Program-made: the position numbers and the translations under genes
The notes under the pieces: generated by a model
The model's input: the letters and a program-made list of their open reading frames with translations, nothing else
What the model was told of the DNA's origin: nothing
The model's database searches: none
Assembly: GCF_002870125.1 (NCBI RefSeq)
Contig: NZ_PNEO01000003.1
Location: 1-64,000, forward strand
Direction: 5' to 3'
Source: Burkholderia sp. WAC0059
GTDB taxonomy: Bacteria; Pseudomonadota; Gammaproteobacteria; Burkholderiales; Burkholderiaceae
DNA length: 64,000 nucleotides
In this document: positions 11,955 through 20,892 of the stretch, piece after piece
Position numbering within the stretch: the stretch's first letter is position 1
Layout: each line of letters starts with the position of its first letter

Positions 11955-13289
11955 TCAGAGCGCCTTGTGCTGTTCGGGGTGCGGCGTCCACGGGCGATTC
12001 GTGCGCTGGTTCTTCGTCAGGAACGCGGCGGCGGCTGCGATCAGCGAGGCGACGGCGAGGCCGTAGAGTCCGCCCGAAATCGAGCCGGTGCGCTGCTGCA
12101 GATAGCCGAACGCCGCGGGCGCGAAGAAGCCGCCCAGGTTGCCGAGCGAATTGATGAGCGCGATCACGCCGGCCGCCACGCGCGCGTCGAGATAGCCCTG
12201 CGGAATCGGCCAGAACAGCGAGGCCGCGGCCTTGAAGCCCAGCGCCGAGAAGCAGATCGCGACGAACGAGAATACCGGGCTCGCGGACGTGGACGCGAAG
12301 AGCCCGATGGCTGCGATCACGAGCGCGGTGGCGAGCCAGCCCTGCTGGAAGCGCCAGCGGGTTGAGAGCAGCGCGAAGCCGTACATCGCGAGCATCGCGA
12401 TGAGCCACGGAATGGCGTTGTAGAGCCCCACCTCGAAGTCGGTGAGTCCGCCCATGCGGCGGATGATGGTCGGCAGCCAGAACGTGGCCGCGTAGATGGT
12501 GAGCTGGATCGCGAAGTAGAGGAAGCAGAACAGCAGGATTTGCGGATCGCGCAGCAGCGTGCCGAGCGGCAGGCGCGTGCCGGCCGCGGCCTCGCGCTCG
12601 GCCTGCTCGGTTGCGACCATCGTTTCGAGCGCGTCCTTTTCGGCGTCGGTGAGCCAGGCGGCGTCGCGCGGATGCGACTTGACGAGCACCCAGCTCGCCA
12701 CGCACAGCGCGATCGAGAAGAGCCCTTCGATCAGAAACATCCACTGCCAGCCGTGCAGGCCGAGCCCGCTTACCGACAGCAGCGCGCCCGTGATCGGGCC
12801 GCAGACGACCGAGGCGAGCGCCGAGCCGCCGAGGAAGACGGCGATGGCCTTGCCGCGCTCGCGCTGCGGCAGCCACTGCGTGAAGTAGTAGACGACGCCG
12901 GGGAAGAAGCCCGCTTCGGCCACGCCGAGCAGAAAGCGCAGCACGTAGAACGAGGTCTCGCCGCGCGTGAAGGCCATCGCGGCGGCGACGATGCCCCAGG
13001 TGAACATGATGCGGGTGAGCCAGGCGCGCGCGCCGACCTTGACCATCAGCAGGTTGGAGGGCACCTCGAAGATCGCGTAGCTCACGAAGAAGAGGCCGCT
13101 GCCGAGGCCGAAGGCGGCCGCGCCCATGCCGAGGTCGGTGTGCAGATAGTTGCTGACGAAGCCGAGGTTGACGCGATCGACGTAATTCGCAACGAACATC
13201 AGCAGGAAGAGCGGCATGACGTGCCGGTTAACCTTGGCCGCGGCGGTGTCGAGGGCGCTGGCGGCGGGCGTGGCGGGGGCGGTGGTCAA
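11955..13289 (-). CDS. gudP: D-glucarate/galactarate-type MFS permease
   Basis: This 444-residue, 12-helix ACS-family transporter has VANYVDRVNLGFVSNYL in helix 1 and FEVPSNLLMVKVGARAWLTR after helix 2. It is the first gene of the operon followed by lactonase, gudD and kdgD, so sugar diacid import is the likely job. GudP is the best-known homologue, but substrate choice among ACS permeases cannot be read from sequence. A GntR-type palindrome lies 60 bases upstream of the start at 13349-13358. Confidence 0.85.
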   Translation of the reverse strand: MTTAPATPAASALDTAAAKVNRHVMPLFLLMFVANYVDRVNLGFVSNYLHTDLGMGAAAFGLGSGLFFVSYAIFEVPSNLLMVKVGARAWLTRIMFTWGIVAAAMAFTRGETSFYVLRFLLGVAEAGFFPGVVYYFTQWLPQRERGKAIAVFLGGSALASVVCGPITGALLSVSGLGLHGWQWMFLIEGLFSIALCVASWVLVKSHPRDAAWLTDAEKDALETMVATEQAEREAAAGTRLPLGTLLRDPQILLFCFLYFAIQLTIYAATFWLPTIIRRMGGLTDFEVGLYNAIPWLIAMLAMYGFALLSTRWRFQQGWLATALVIAAIGLFASTSASPVFSFVAICFSALGFKAAASLFWPIPQGYLDARVAAGVIALINSLGNLGGFFAPAAFGYLQQRTGSISGGLYGLAVASLIAAAAAFLTKNQRTNRPWTPHPEQHKAL

Positions 13290-13348
13290 CGGGCTTGTCT
13301 CCTTGTGACGGCGCGAGCGGGACGGTCGCGCCGTTGGTGTGATATGTC

Positions 13349-13358
13349 GTCGTACAAC
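13349..13358. promoter_or_regulatory. candidate GntR/FadR operator upstream of the glucarate operon
   Basis: GTCGTACAAC is a near-perfect palindrome of the GTnGTACnAC type used by FadR-subfamily regulators, inside the longer ATGTCGTCGTACAACAT. It lies 60 bases before the permease start and about 380 bases downstream of the FadR-type gene at 13735. Binding is inferred. Confidence 0.45.
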
Positions 13359-13388
13359 ATCGTAGCGTCGAAACGTCGGAGGTAGAAG

Positions 13389-13550
13389 GGGGTTAACCCC
13401 TGGGTGTCGAGCTATCCCATGAAAGGCTGGGCAACCGGGGCGAGCCGGATGCCGTGTCCGTTTGGGGCAGGCTTGGCGGGGATGTTGTGCGATGACTGAT
13501 CTCAGGGTATCGGGGATGAATTACCCGGCCCGGCCGGCCTCGATACCCTG
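13389..13550. repeat. inverted repeats in the gap between the glucarate operon and its regulator gene
   Basis: The 445-base gap 13290-13734 contains no supported gene. It holds a perfect 12-bp palindrome GGGGTTAACCCC (13389-13400) and a 10-bp inverted repeat CAGGGTATCG (13503-13512) with CGATACCCTG (13541-13550) around a GC-rich loop. The latter could end transcription of the upstream regulator gene or mark a small RNA; it has no U-tract. Confidence 0.4.
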
Positions 13551-13734
13551 TGCGTTGTTGCAACGAGGACGGGCCGGCCGTCTCGTGGCCGCGCCTCTCT
13601 CTCGGCGCCCAGCTCGGGCGCGGATGAAAGGCGGCCCGGCTGGCCGCCATCGTCCGGGCGGCGGCCTTCATCGGCGCCCCCGCCCGCCGGGCGTTCGTTT
13701 TCTCCGGCGCGGCGACGCGTTGCGTCGCGCCGAT

Positions 13735-14493
13735 TCAGGCCCTCCCGCCGGCCCCGGCTTCGTCGTCCGGCTCGTGCGCGCGGCGCAGTCGCTCGCGGCT
13801 GTTCGACAGATGCATGCGCATCGCGGCGCGCGCGCCCTCGGCGTCGTGTCGCGCGATGGCCGAAAGAATGCTCTCGTGCTCGAGATTCACGAGCGAGACG
13901 TAGGCGCGCGGATCGGCATGCGCGATCCGCGCCGAATTGAGGCGATTGCGCGGAATCAGCGCCGCGCCCATCTGCGTGAGGATGTCGACGAAATAGCGGT
14001 TGCCCGTGGCGCGCGCCACGGCGATATGGAACTGCAAATCGGGCGAAACGCTGTCGGTGCCCGTCTGGGTGGTCGCGTCGATGGCGTCGAGCGCCGCGCG
14101 CATGCGGGCCAGATCGTCGGGATTCGCGCGCTGCGCGGCGAGGCCCGCGCATTCGGTTTCGAGGCTGATGCGCAGCTCGAGGATCGAGAGGACGTCGCGC
14201 AGCGTGGTGGCCTCGACCACCTCGAAATCGAGCGACCGGCTCTTCGGTTCGAGCACGAAGCTGCCGATGCCGTGTCGCGTTTCGACGGCTCCCGACGCCT
14301 GTAGCTGCGAGATGGCCTCGCGCACGACGGTGCGGCTCACGCCGAGCGCGGCCATGAGCTGGGATTCGGTCGGCAGTTGGTCGCCGGGGCGCAGCGCGTG
14401 GGTGTCGATCTGCTCGCGCACGTGCTGGACGACGAAGCCGGCGAGGTTGCGCGCGCGGCGCGGCGGCGCGGGGGAGGTGGGCGGAGTGGCCAC
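13735..14493 (-). CDS. FadR-subfamily GntR regulator of the glucarate group
   Basis: The N-terminus is a GntR winged helix (PGDQLPTESQLMAALGVSRT, residues about 36-55). The C-terminus is an all-helical FCD ligand domain with the metal and ligand residues expected of FadR members (LELRISLETECAG, DLQFHIAVARATGN, HESILSAI). I prefer a GTG start at 14493 (252 aa) because AAGGAG sits eight bases upstream; an ATG at 14532 gives 265 aa but lacks that support. The gene lies just upstream of, and parallel to, the glucarate operon and divergent from the monooxygenase at 14762. A perfect palindrome at 14582-14594 lies in the divergent gap. Regulation of either side is inference. Confidence 0.85.
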   Translation of the reverse strand: MATPPTSPAPPRRARNLAGFVVQHVREQIDTHALRPGDQLPTESQLMAALGVSRTVVREAISQLQASGAVETRHGIGSFVLEPKSRSLDFEVVEATTLRDVLSILELRISLETECAGLAAQRANPDDLARMRAALDAIDATTQTGTDSVSPDLQFHIAVARATGNRYFVDILTQMGAALIPRNRLNSARIAHADPRAYVSLVNLEHESILSAIARHDAEGARAAMRMHLSNSRERLRRAHEPDDEAGAGGRA

Positions 14494-14581
14494 GCGTGAG
14501 GCTCCTTGGTTTCCTGCCGGGACGGGACGCACCGCGCGCAGCGGGGGCTGCCCGTGAGTCGTGGGTTCGTTGTCATTATCG

Positions 14582-14594
14582 GTTATCGGATAAC
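14582..14594. promoter_or_regulatory. perfect palindrome GTTATCGGATAAC, candidate FadR-type operator
   Basis: The arms GTTATC and GATAAC are exact complements around one central base, which is the usual geometry of FadR-subfamily sites. It lies 89 bases upstream of the FadR-type gene (minus) and 167 bases upstream of the monooxygenase (plus), in a locally AT-richer stretch. Confidence 0.55.
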
Positions 14595-14761
14595 TTATGA
14601 GAAGGGCGCCGTTTCCGCCGCGCGATCAAGGGCCGGTTCCGCCGCGAGTTTCCTTCCAGCGCCTCATAAGCAACTTCCAAATCAGTGGTAGGCGCGGCCC
14701 GCGCGGGCTGGTCCAATAGACGGTTCGATCGATCCGGCCGACACGGCGTGGGAGCTTCACG

Positions 14762-16132
14762 ATGGCGAAAAAGCAGATTCTCCTCAACGCGTTCAACATG
14801 AACTGCGTGGGCCACATCAATCACGGTCTGTGGGCGCACCCGCGCGACCGTTCCGTCGACTACCGGCAACTGTCGTACTGGACCGACCTCGCGCGCACGC
14901 TCGAGCGCGGCCTGTTCGACGGGCTCTTTCTCGCCGACATCGTCGGCGTCTACGACGTCTACCAGCGCAACGTCGACGTCACGCTGCGCGAGTCGATCCA
15001 GCTCCCCGTGAACGACCCCACGCTGCTCGTTTCGGCGATGGCCGCCGTGACCGGACACCTCGGCTTCGGCGTCACGGTCAACCTGACCTACGAGCAGCCC
15101 TATCTGCTCGCGCGGCGCTTTTCGACGCTCGATCACCTGACGGGCGGGCGCATCGGCTGGAACATCGTGACGGGCTATCTCGACAGCGCCGCGCGCGCGA
15201 TGGGGCTCGCGGAACAACTGCCGCACGACGAGCGCTACGACCGCGCGGACGAATATCTCGAGGTGCTCTACAAGCTCTGGGAAGGAAGCTGGGAGGCCGA
15301 CGCCGTGCTGCGCGACCGGGCGGCGCGCGTCTACGCCGATCCGGCCCGCGTGCACCGCGTCCGCCACGCGGGGCGCTACTACAACGTCGACGGCTACCAT
15401 CTCGCCGAGCCCTCGCCGCAGCGCACGCCGGTGCTGTTCCAGGCGGGCAGCTCCGGGCGCGGCCAGCGCTTCGCCGCGCGCCATGCCGAATGCGTGTTCA
15501 TTTCGCCGCTGAACCGCGAGGCCGCGCGCGAGACGGTGCGCACGCTGCGCGAGCAACTGGTTCAGGCGGGCCGTCGGCCCGACGACGTGAAGGTGTTCCT
15601 CGGCGCGGCCGTGGTGCCGGGCGCGAGCGAGCGCGAGGCGCGCGAGAAGTACGCGGACTACCTGCATTACGCGAGCCGCGAGGCGGGGCTCGCGCACTTC
15701 GCGGCCGGCACCGGCATCGACTACGCGCAATACGATCTCGACGAACCCATCGACTACGCGGGCGGCAACGCGATCGAGTCGGTATCGCGCACGGCGCAGC
15801 GGCACGGTCTGACGCGGCGCCGGCTGCTGCAGATGCTCGAGCTCGGCGGCCGCTATCCGGCCATCGTCGGCAGCGCGGCGCAGGTGGCCGACGAGCTGCA
15901 GGCGTGGGTCGACGAAACGGGCGTGGACGGCTTCAACCTGAGCCGCACCGTCGTGCCCGAGAGCTACGAGGACTTTATCGAACTCGTCGTGCCCGAGCTG
16001 CAGAATCGCGGCATCTACAAGACGGCGTATGCCGAGGGCACGCTGCGCCGCAAGCTGACGGGCGAGGGCGATCTGCTGCCGTCGCGGCACGTGGCATCGA
16101 CGTTTCGCGCCGCGGCGGGCGTGCCGGCTTGA
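14762..16132 (+). CDS. FMN-dependent monooxygenase, NtaA/SnaA/DszA family
   Basis: The 456-residue protein is a bacterial luciferase-like (TIM barrel) flavin monooxygenase of the nitrilotriacetate/dibenzothiophene-sulfone type. Diagnostic stretches are GLFDGLFLADIVGVYDVY, TLDHLTGGRIGWNIVTGYL and VLFQAGSSGRGQRFAARHAE. Such enzymes use reduced FMN delivered by a separate reductase to oxygenate organic N- or S-compounds. The start ATG at 14762 follows a weak GGAG-like sequence. It is divergent from the FadR-type gene with a shared palindrome. The NAD(P)H:FMN reductase partner is not next door; the convergent nitroreductase at 16313 is a flavoprotein but not an obvious partner. The substrate is unknown. 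Confidence 0.88.
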   Translation: MAKKQILLNAFNMNCVGHINHGLWAHPRDRSVDYRQLSYWTDLARTLERGLFDGLFLADIVGVYDVYQRNVDVTLRESIQLPVNDPTLLVSAMAAVTGHLGFGVTVNLTYEQPYLLARRFSTLDHLTGGRIGWNIVTGYLDSAARAMGLAEQLPHDERYDRADEYLEVLYKLWEGSWEADAVLRDRAARVYADPARVHRVRHAGRYYNVDGYHLAEPSPQRTPVLFQAGSSGRGQRFAARHAECVFISPLNREAARETVRTLREQLVQAGRRPDDVKVFLGAAVVPGASEREAREKYADYLHYASREAGLAHFAAGTGIDYAQYDLDEPIDYAGGNAIESVSRTAQRHGLTRRRLLQMLELGGRYPAIVGSAAQVADELQAWVDETGVDGFNLSRTVVPESYEDFIELVVPELQNRGIYKTAYAEGTLRRKLTGEGDLLPSRHVASTFRAAAGVPA

Positions 16133-16312
16133 CGACGGTGCGTCGGCGGGGCGAGTAGAGCGGCATGGCGACGTAGCGGGCCGGCCGGACCCGGAGCGGG
16201 ATGCCGGCCGCGCCGCGGGCGACGGACGGCAGGCGGCACGCAAGCAGATGGCTTGCAAGCGGACGGCATGTGCCGGCACGGCTTTCGGCCTGCCGGCGCG
16301 GTTCGTCCGGCG

Positions 16313-16915
16313 TCAGACGTCGAACGCGAACCGTCCTTCGGCCGAGAAGGCCGAGATCGGCTGGCGCGGGCTTGGCTGCTCGCGGGCCTGCAACGCTTCG
16401 GGTAGCGAGGCGCGGTCGCCGAGCCGTCCGATCGCGATGCCGGCCTCGATCGCGTAGGCCTCGGGAATCGCGAGTTCGCGGCGAATCCGCTCGTGCTCGA
16501 TGCCGGCGAGGCCGTGCGTCTTCCAGCCCGCGAGACTCGCCTGCAGCGCGAAATAGCCCCAGGCCGCGCCCGTGTCGAACGAATGGTGCCGGGCCGGCAC
16601 TTCGTCCTTGCCGCCCGGCGGGACGAATGTCGTTTTCGACAGCACGATCACGATGGCCGCGGCCGTCCTGGCCCAGCCCTGGTTGAACTCGTTCAGGAAG
16701 CCGAGAAATTGCGTCCAGTGCCCGGTGTCGCGGCGGGCGTAGACGAACCGCCAGGGTTGCGAGTTGTAGGACGACGGCGCCCAGCGCGCGGCTTCGAGAA
16801 ACGTGCGCAGCGCTTCGTCCGTGATCGGGGTGTCGGCGAACGCGCGGGGCGACCAGCGGTCGAGAAACTGGCGATCGATGGGATGATCGGCGGTGCGGCC
16901 ATTCGAAGTGGTCAT
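16313..16915 (-). CDS. nitroreductase-family flavoprotein
   Basis: The 200-residue FMN enzyme has the N-terminal RWSPRAFADTPI phosphate-binding motif, NSQPWRFVY near residue 50 and DTGAAWGYFALQAS in the core helix. Members reduce nitro compounds, quinones or enones with NAD(P)H as homodimers in the cytoplasm. The start at 16915 (MTTSNGRTADHPID) is favoured since upstream in-frame sequence has unnatural composition; no strong ribosome binding site is visible. It ends convergent to the monooxygenase gene 180 bases away, and no operon partner is evident. Confidence 0.85.
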   Translation of the reverse strand: MTTSNGRTADHPIDRQFLDRWSPRAFADTPITDEALRTFLEAARWAPSSYNSQPWRFVYARRDTGHWTQFLGFLNEFNQGWARTAAAIVIVLSKTTFVPPGGKDEVPARHHSFDTGAAWGYFALQASLAGWKTHGLAGIEHERIRRELAIPEAYAIEAGIAIGRLGDRASLPEALQAREQPSPRQPISAFSAEGRFAFDV

Positions 16916-17233
16916 GACGGTATCCGTGGCAAAGGGGTTGTCGACGAGTGTGCGCGCGAGCGGCGCAGGCCGGTGCCGTCCGGTTCGATTCGGCCAAATT
17001 CCGCCTAATCCGCGGCCCGAAGATGGCCGGCGGGCCCGACGCGACGAGCCGGAATCGAGTCTGGCCCGACGGCGCGCCGCGCGGAACCGATTTTTTTTCG
17101 CATGCTTATGACGGCGGCGATCGACGTGGCGGGGGGCGCCGGCCTCGCGCGACGCGGTCTTCATGCTACGCCTTGCCGGCCGACGCGGCGTCGTCCGTGG
17201 CCGGAGCCGCCCGCCACGCGCCTACGACGTCGC
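16916..17233. other. intergenic, no supported gene
   Basis: This 318-base stretch separates two minus-strand genes. It holds an eight-T run at 17091-17098 and a 12-bp tandem duplication (CGCCTACGACGT twice, 17217-17240) that covers the stop codon of the LysR gene. No frame with family features was found. Confidence 0.45.
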
Positions 17234-18154
17234 CTACGACGTGCCGAGCGAGGTCGCGAGCAGTTCGACGAACGCGCGCACGCGCGCCGTCATCTGGTGC
17301 TGGGACGAGTAGACCGCGAAGATGTCCGCGTCGGGCGTCCGGTATTCCGGCAGCACGTGCACGAGCTGCCCCGCGCGCAGGTACTGGACGATGTCCCATT
17401 CGGCGCGCATCAGGATGCCGTAGCCGTCGAGCGCCCACTTCACGGCGATTTCGCCGTCGTTCGTGGTCAGGTTGCCGCGCACGCGGACCGCCTCCGTCTT
17501 TTGCGTCGCGCCGCGTCCGCTCGTGAGCCGCCAGATGCCGTAGGCGTCGTCGCCCTGGCGGATGCCGATGCAGTTGTGGCGCGCGAGGTCGCGCGGCGTT
17601 TTCGGCAGGCGATGCTCGCGCAGATACGCGGGCGCCGCGCAGAGCAGCCGCCGGTTCGGCGCGATGCGGCGCGCGATGACCCGCGCGTCGGGCGGCTCGC
17701 CGAAGCGCACGCAGACGTCGTAGGAATCGTCGCTGATGGGCGGCGGATCGACCGAGAGTTGCAGTTGCACGTCCACCTCGGGATAGCGCTGCACGAAGCG
17801 CGCGATGACGGGCGCGACGTGGCTGCGCCCGAAGCCGAGCGTCGCGTTCACGCGCAGCAGGCCTTTGGGCGCGGCTCGCGCGTCGCCGAGCAACTGCGCG
17901 AGCTCCTCCATCTCGCCGAGGATGCGGCGCGCGCGGGCCAGGTAGAGCTCGCCTTCGGGCGTGAGACTCATGCGGCGCGTGGTGCGGTTGACGAGCGGCA
18001 CGCCGGCGCGCGCCTCCATCTGCGCGAGATGCCGGCTCACGGCCGCCGTCGAGATGCCGAGTTCGCGCGCGGCCGCGGTGAGGCTGCCGCGGTTCGCGAG
18101 AACGTTGAAAAAGCCAAGGTCTTCCGGCTGCACCGGCCCGTTCATCGTGCTCAT
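17234..18154 (-). CDS. dmlR: LysR-family regulator, DmlR-like
   Basis: The 306-residue product has an N-terminal winged helix (residues 9-66; RGSLTAAARELGISTAAVSR) and a C-terminal effector domain of the CrgA/DmlR branch (VNATLGFGRSHVAPVIARF). It is divergent from a D-malate/tartrate dehydrogenase gene, the same arrangement as dmlR-dmlA in E. coli, where DmlR activates dmlA for growth on D-malate. The shared 122-base region contains a perfect interrupted palindrome at 18170-18184. The symbol rests on this context plus family resemblance. Confidence 0.75.
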   Translation of the reverse strand: MSTMNGPVQPEDLGFFNVLANRGSLTAAARELGISTAAVSRHLAQMEARAGVPLVNRTTRRMSLTPEGELYLARARRILGEMEELAQLLGDARAAPKGLLRVNATLGFGRSHVAPVIARFVQRYPEVDVQLQLSVDPPPISDDSYDVCVRFGEPPDARVIARRIAPNRRLLCAAPAYLREHRLPKTPRDLARHNCIGIRQGDDAYGIWRLTSGRGATQKTEAVRVRGNLTTNDGEIAVKWALDGYGILMRAEWDIVQYLRAGQLVHVLPEYRTPDADIFAVYSSQHQMTARVRAFVELLATSLGTS

Positions 18155-18169
18155 GTTGGTTGCCGATTG

Positions 18170-18184
18170 TTAACCGTGGGTTAA
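18170..18184. promoter_or_regulatory. TTAACC-GTG-GGTTAA palindrome, candidate LysR operator
   Basis: The six-base arms are perfectly complementary around GTG. T18171 and A18183 satisfy the T-N11-A rule for LysR proteins. The site lies 15 bases from the regulator start and 92 bases before the dehydrogenase start. A further TTTAAG half-site follows at 18191-18196. Confidence 0.65.
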
Positions 18185-18276
18185 AGGTGGTTTAAGTCTA
18201 GCACCGCCCGCGCGCCGGCCGGGTCTTCTACCATGGCGGCGTACACATGGACAACGACGAACGGAGACACGTCAGC

Positions 18277-19377
18277 ATGAAGACCTATCGCATTGCCACC
18301 ATTCCCGGCGACGGCATCGGCAAGGAAGTGATTCCCGCGGGCCAGCGCGTGCTCGAAGCGCTCGCGAAAAGCACTGGCGCCTTTGCCTTCGAGTTCGAGA
18401 ATTTCGGCTGGGGCGGCGACTACTACCGCGAGCACGGCGTGATGATGCCGGCGGACGGCCTGAACGCGCTGCGCGATCGCGACGCCATCCTGTTCGGCTC
18501 GGCGGGCGACCCGCACATTCCCGACCACATCACGCTCTGGGGCCTGCGCCTGAAAATTTGCCAGGGCTTCGACCAGTACGCCAACGTGCGCCCGACCCGC
18601 ATCCTGCCGGGCATCGACGCGCCGCTCAAGCGCTGCGGGCCCGCCGATCTCGACTGGGTGATCGTGCGCGAGAACTCCGAGGGCGAGTATTCGGGCGTCG
18701 GCGGCCGCGCGCATCAGGGCCATCCGATCGAAGTCGCGACCGACGTCTCGATGATGACGCGCGCGGGCGTCGAGCGCATCCTGCGTTTCGCGTTCCGGCT
18801 CGCGCAATCGCGGCCGCGCAAGCTGCTCACCGTCATCACGAAGAGCAATGCGCAGCGGCACGCCATGGTGATGTGGGACGAGATCGCCGTGCAGGTCGCG
18901 CGCGAATTCCCGGACGTCACCTGGGACAAGGAACTCGTCGACGCGGCGACGGCGCGCATGGTCAATCGCCCGGCCTCGCTCGACACGATCGTCGCGACCA
19001 ACCTGCACGCCGACATCCTGAGCGACCTCGCGGCGGCGCTCGCGGGCAGCCTCGGCATCGCGCCGACGGGGAACCTCGATCCCGAGCGCCGCTATCCGTC
19101 GATGTTCGAGCCGATTCACGGTTCGGCGTTCGACATCATGGGCAAGGGGCTCGCCAATCCGGTCGGCACGTTCTGGTCGGTCGTGATGCTGCTGGAGCAC
19201 CTCGGCGAACCCGCGGCCGCGAAGGTCGTGATGGACGCGATCGAGCACGTCACCGGCAACAGCGCGCTGCATACGCGCGACCTCGGCGGCGACGCGACGA
19301 CGGAGCAGGTGACGGCCGCCGTCTGCGCGCACATCGCCGCGCACGCGTCGCAGGCGAAGCAGGCCGTGGCCGCCTGA
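18277..19377 (+). CDS. dmlA: D-malate/tartrate dehydrogenase (decarboxylating)
   Basis: The 366-residue enzyme belongs to the beta-decarboxylating dehydrogenase family (with LeuB and Icd). It has IPGDGIGKEVIPAG at the N-terminus, IVRENSEGEYSGVGG as the substrate loop with catalytic Tyr, the KSNAQRHAM lysine, and the metal aspartates in ATNLHADILSDLAAALAGSL. EPIHGSAFDIMGKGLANPVG is the NAD site. TtuC/DmlA members oxidise D-malate to pyruvate or tartrate to oxaloglycolate. The start at 18277 (MKTYRIATIPGDG) fits the family and has GGAG upstream; an ATG at 18247 is in frame without support. It heads a likely three-gene unit with an MFS permease and an MmgE/PrpD protein. Confidence 0.9.
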   Translation: MKTYRIATIPGDGIGKEVIPAGQRVLEALAKSTGAFAFEFENFGWGGDYYREHGVMMPADGLNALRDRDAILFGSAGDPHIPDHITLWGLRLKICQGFDQYANVRPTRILPGIDAPLKRCGPADLDWVIVRENSEGEYSGVGGRAHQGHPIEVATDVSMMTRAGVERILRFAFRLAQSRPRKLLTVITKSNAQRHAMVMWDEIAVQVAREFPDVTWDKELVDAATARMVNRPASLDTIVATNLHADILSDLAAALAGSLGIAPTGNLDPERRYPSMFEPIHGSAFDIMGKGLANPVGTFWSVVMLLEHLGEPAAAKVVMDAIEHVTGNSALHTRDLGGDATTEQVTAAVCAHIAAHASQAKQAVAA

Positions 19378-19587
19378 GCGGACCGCTGGAGCTTCGCCGG
19401 TTACACGAGCGTGTTCTCCGCGCCGAAAGCGCGGGACGTACGGCACACGCGGCACGCACGGCCAGGGTTCGGCCGTCGCGTGCGTTCCGCGGGACGACCC
19501 TGCCGCGCGGGATTCCATAAGAAACAGACGACAGAACGCTTCGGGCGGACAAGGTTCGCCACGGGCGTCGGAACCGGAGACAAAAAC

Positions 19588-20892
19588 ATGACGGCAGACC
19601 TGGAGGCTCGCGTCGCGAGCAAGCTGACCTGGCGCATCCTGCCCTTCGTGATGCTGCTGTATTTCGTGAGCTTTCTCGACCGCGTCAACGTCGGCTTCGC
19701 CGCGTTCTCGATGAACCACGCGCTCGGGCTCACGCCCGCGATGTTCGGCCTCGGCGGCGGCATCTTCTTCATCGGCTATTTCCTCTTCGAGGTGCCGTCC
19801 AACCTGATCCTGAACCGCGTCGGCGCGCGCATCTGGATCGCACGCGTGATGGTGACCTGGGGCCTCGTCTCGGCGGCTTCGGCGTTCGTGACGGGGCCGA
19901 CCTCGTTCTATGCGCTGCGCTTCCTGCTCGGCGTGGCCGAGGCGGGCTTCTTTCCCGGCGTCATCCTCTATCTGAGCCAGTGGTTCCCGACGCGCCAGCG
20001 CGCGATGGCGGCGGCCGTGTTCATGGCCGCCGCGCCGCTGTCGAGCGCGCTCGGCTCGCCGGTGTCGGGCGCGGTGATGGAGCTGCCGCGCCTCCTCGGC
20101 CTCGCGAACTGGCAGTGGCTTTTCGTCATCGAGGCCGTGCCGGCGCTCCTGCTCGGCTTCGCCGTGCTCAAGGTGCTGATCGACCGGCCGGAGCAGGCGA
20201 AGTGGCTCGAACCCGACGAGCGCGAGTGGCTGCTCGCCACGCTGCGCGAGGAGAGCCGCGCGCGCGACGCCCATGCCGGGCACGTGGCGGGTGCGCTGCG
20301 CGCACTGGCCGACCCGCGCGTGCTCGCGCTGGCACTGATCTACTTCGGCACCTCGGCGGGCCTCTACACGCTCGGCATCTGGGCGCCGCTGATGATCCGC
20401 GAGTTCGGTTTCAGCGCGCTCGGCACGGGCCTCATCAACGCGATTCCGAACGTGCTCGCGATCGTCGGCATGATCGTCTGGGCCCGCCACTCCGACCGCA
20501 GCAAGGAGCGCACCTGGCACATCATCGTGCCGTGCCTCGTGGCCGCCGCCGGGCTCGCGTTCGCGGGCATCGCGCAGACGGTGGTCGGCGTGGTCGCGGC
20601 GCTCGTGCTCGTGAACGTCGGCATCAGCTCGGCCAAGGCCCCGCTCTGGGCCATGCCGGCGTCGTTCCTCTCCGGCGCGGGCGCCGCGGCCGGCATCGCG
20701 ATGACCAACTCCATCGGCAACCTGGGCGGCTTCGTCGGCCCGTTCGTGATCGGCTGGCTCAAGTCGCGCACGGGCGGATACGCGGGCGGACTCTACGTGG
20801 TGGCCGCCTTCCTCGTCCTGTCCGCGGCGTTGACGCTGCTGATGAGCCTGCGCGACGTGCGGCGCGCGGCGGTGCCTCACACGGGCGCGTGA
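19588..20892 (+). CDS. ACS-family MFS permease, likely for a hydroxy-dicarboxylate
   Basis: This is a 434-residue, 12-helix protein with SFLDRVNVGFAAFSMN in helix 1, FEVPSNLILNRVGARIWIAR after helix 2 and LGVAEAGFFPGVILYLSQWF in helix 4. It belongs to the tartrate/phthalate/hexuronate transporter branch. It follows the dmlA-like gene by 210 bases on the same strand and precedes the exported MmgE/PrpD gene by 166, so uptake of malate, tartrate or a related acid is likely. The start at 19588 has a GGAGA ribosome binding site; no strong terminator separates it from its neighbours. Confidence 0.85.
   Translation: MTADLEARVASKLTWRILPFVMLLYFVSFLDRVNVGFAAFSMNHALGLTPAMFGLGGGIFFIGYFLFEVPSNLILNRVGARIWIARVMVTWGLVSAASAFVTGPTSFYALRFLLGVAEAGFFPGVILYLSQWFPTRQRAMAAAVFMAAAPLSSALGSPVSGAVMELPRLLGLANWQWLFVIEAVPALLLGFAVLKVLIDRPEQAKWLEPDEREWLLATLREESRARDAHAGHVAGALRALADPRVLALALIYFGTSAGLYTLGIWAPLMIREFGFSALGTGLINAIPNVLAIVGMIVWARHSDRSKERTWHIIVPCLVAAAGLAFAGIAQTVVGVVAALVLVNVGISSAKAPLWAMPASFLSGAGAAAGIAMTNSIGNLGGFVGPFVIGWLKSRTGGYAGGLYVVAAFLVLSAALTLLMSLRDVRRAAVPHTGA

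Noticed and set aside
17217-17240. Tandem CGCCTACGACGT duplication over the LysR stop codon
   Set aside because: A two-copy 12-bp duplication at a gene end is a common slippage event and gives no sign of function.
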